A DNA stretch of 43,755 bases, taken from the NCBI GenBank assembly GCA_034110465.1, contig JAWUZD010000013.1:1-43755 (forward strand). The letters run 5' to 3'. The notes under the pieces were generated by a model. The model worked only from the letters and a program-made list of their open reading frames with translations. It was not told where the DNA came from and did not search any database. The position numbers and the translations under genes are program-made. The DNA comes from Aurantibacter sp034110465. GTDB lineage: Bacteria; Bacteroidota; Bacteroidia; Flavobacteriales; Flavobacteriaceae. This document shows, piece after piece, positions 43,687 through 43,755 of the stretch (positions are counted from its first letter, which is position 1; each line of letters starts with the position of its first letter).

Positions 43687-43755
43687 CACCCCGAAACACA
43701 TTATAAGTGTTTTGAAAAGTTCTTGAGAGTGTTGTAGTTATTGGATTAGATGCTA

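Overview
The window is low-GC DNA from a member of the Bacteroidota, almost certainly a marine Flavobacteriaceae species. The signs are promoters of the form TTG-N19-21-TAnnTTTG with no Shine-Dalgarno sequences, a type IX secretion (T9SS) sorting domain, a transketolase split into two genes, DUF3810 and DUF2339/DUF3999 proteins, a queuine tRNA-ribosyltransferase without the usual zinc cysteines, and many short secreted proteins or lipoproteins. It is ordinary chromosome. I see no prophage, transposase, CRISPR array or plasmid function.

Layout. 1-73 is the tail of an upstream gene. 0.5-9.8 kb holds mostly leftward housekeeping and envelope genes: a DUF4369-type lipoprotein, a DUF819 membrane protein, two alpha/beta hydrolases, an AlkB-like dioxygenase, a VanX-like dipeptidase (rightward), an M48/Ste24 protease and a SpoU rRNA/tRNA methyltransferase. 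9.9-15.4 kb is a leftward cluster of two secreted amidohydrolase-type proteins and a DUF3810 membrane metallopeptidase. 15.5-22.1 kb has pepD, a FadL-type porin with a repeat-rich lipoprotein, proS, tRNA-Glu and rpsT. 22.1-28.0 kb has the DUF3999/DUF2339 membrane pair and a secreted two-gene T9SS unit. 28.3-30.1 kb is the split transketolase. 30.35-38.65 kb is a rightward run: tgt, an LptF/LptG permease, an EamA transporter, accA, dnaB, an AI-2E-type permease and a secreted protein often annotated as asparagine synthetase B. After a broken gene remnant (38.7-39.3 kb) comes the leftward thrS-infC-rpmI-rplT translation operon. The last 0.7 kb is gene-free and ends in a strong stable-RNA-type promoter, so an rRNA or tRNA operon probably begins just beyond the window.

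Most notable points. A textbook sigma-54 promoter (2568-2584) faces an otherwise empty interval that ends about 110 nt later in an intrinsic terminator, which predicts an undescribed small RNA. infC has no ATG, GTG, TTG or CTG before codon 74 and must start at ATA (or ATT), so the usual call would lose the whole N-terminal domain. A Cys-rich secreted orphan gene (5133-5669) is bounded by inverted repeats, like a mobile cassette. Smaller points are three REP-like palindromes at gene 3' ends, a recurring terminator-hairpin family, a three-segment switch-like hairpin set at 26217-26280, phased TTATTAACA boxes upstream of dnaB, and degenerate amidohydrolase domains beside an intact one.

All function calls come from reading motifs by eye. 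No database search was run.
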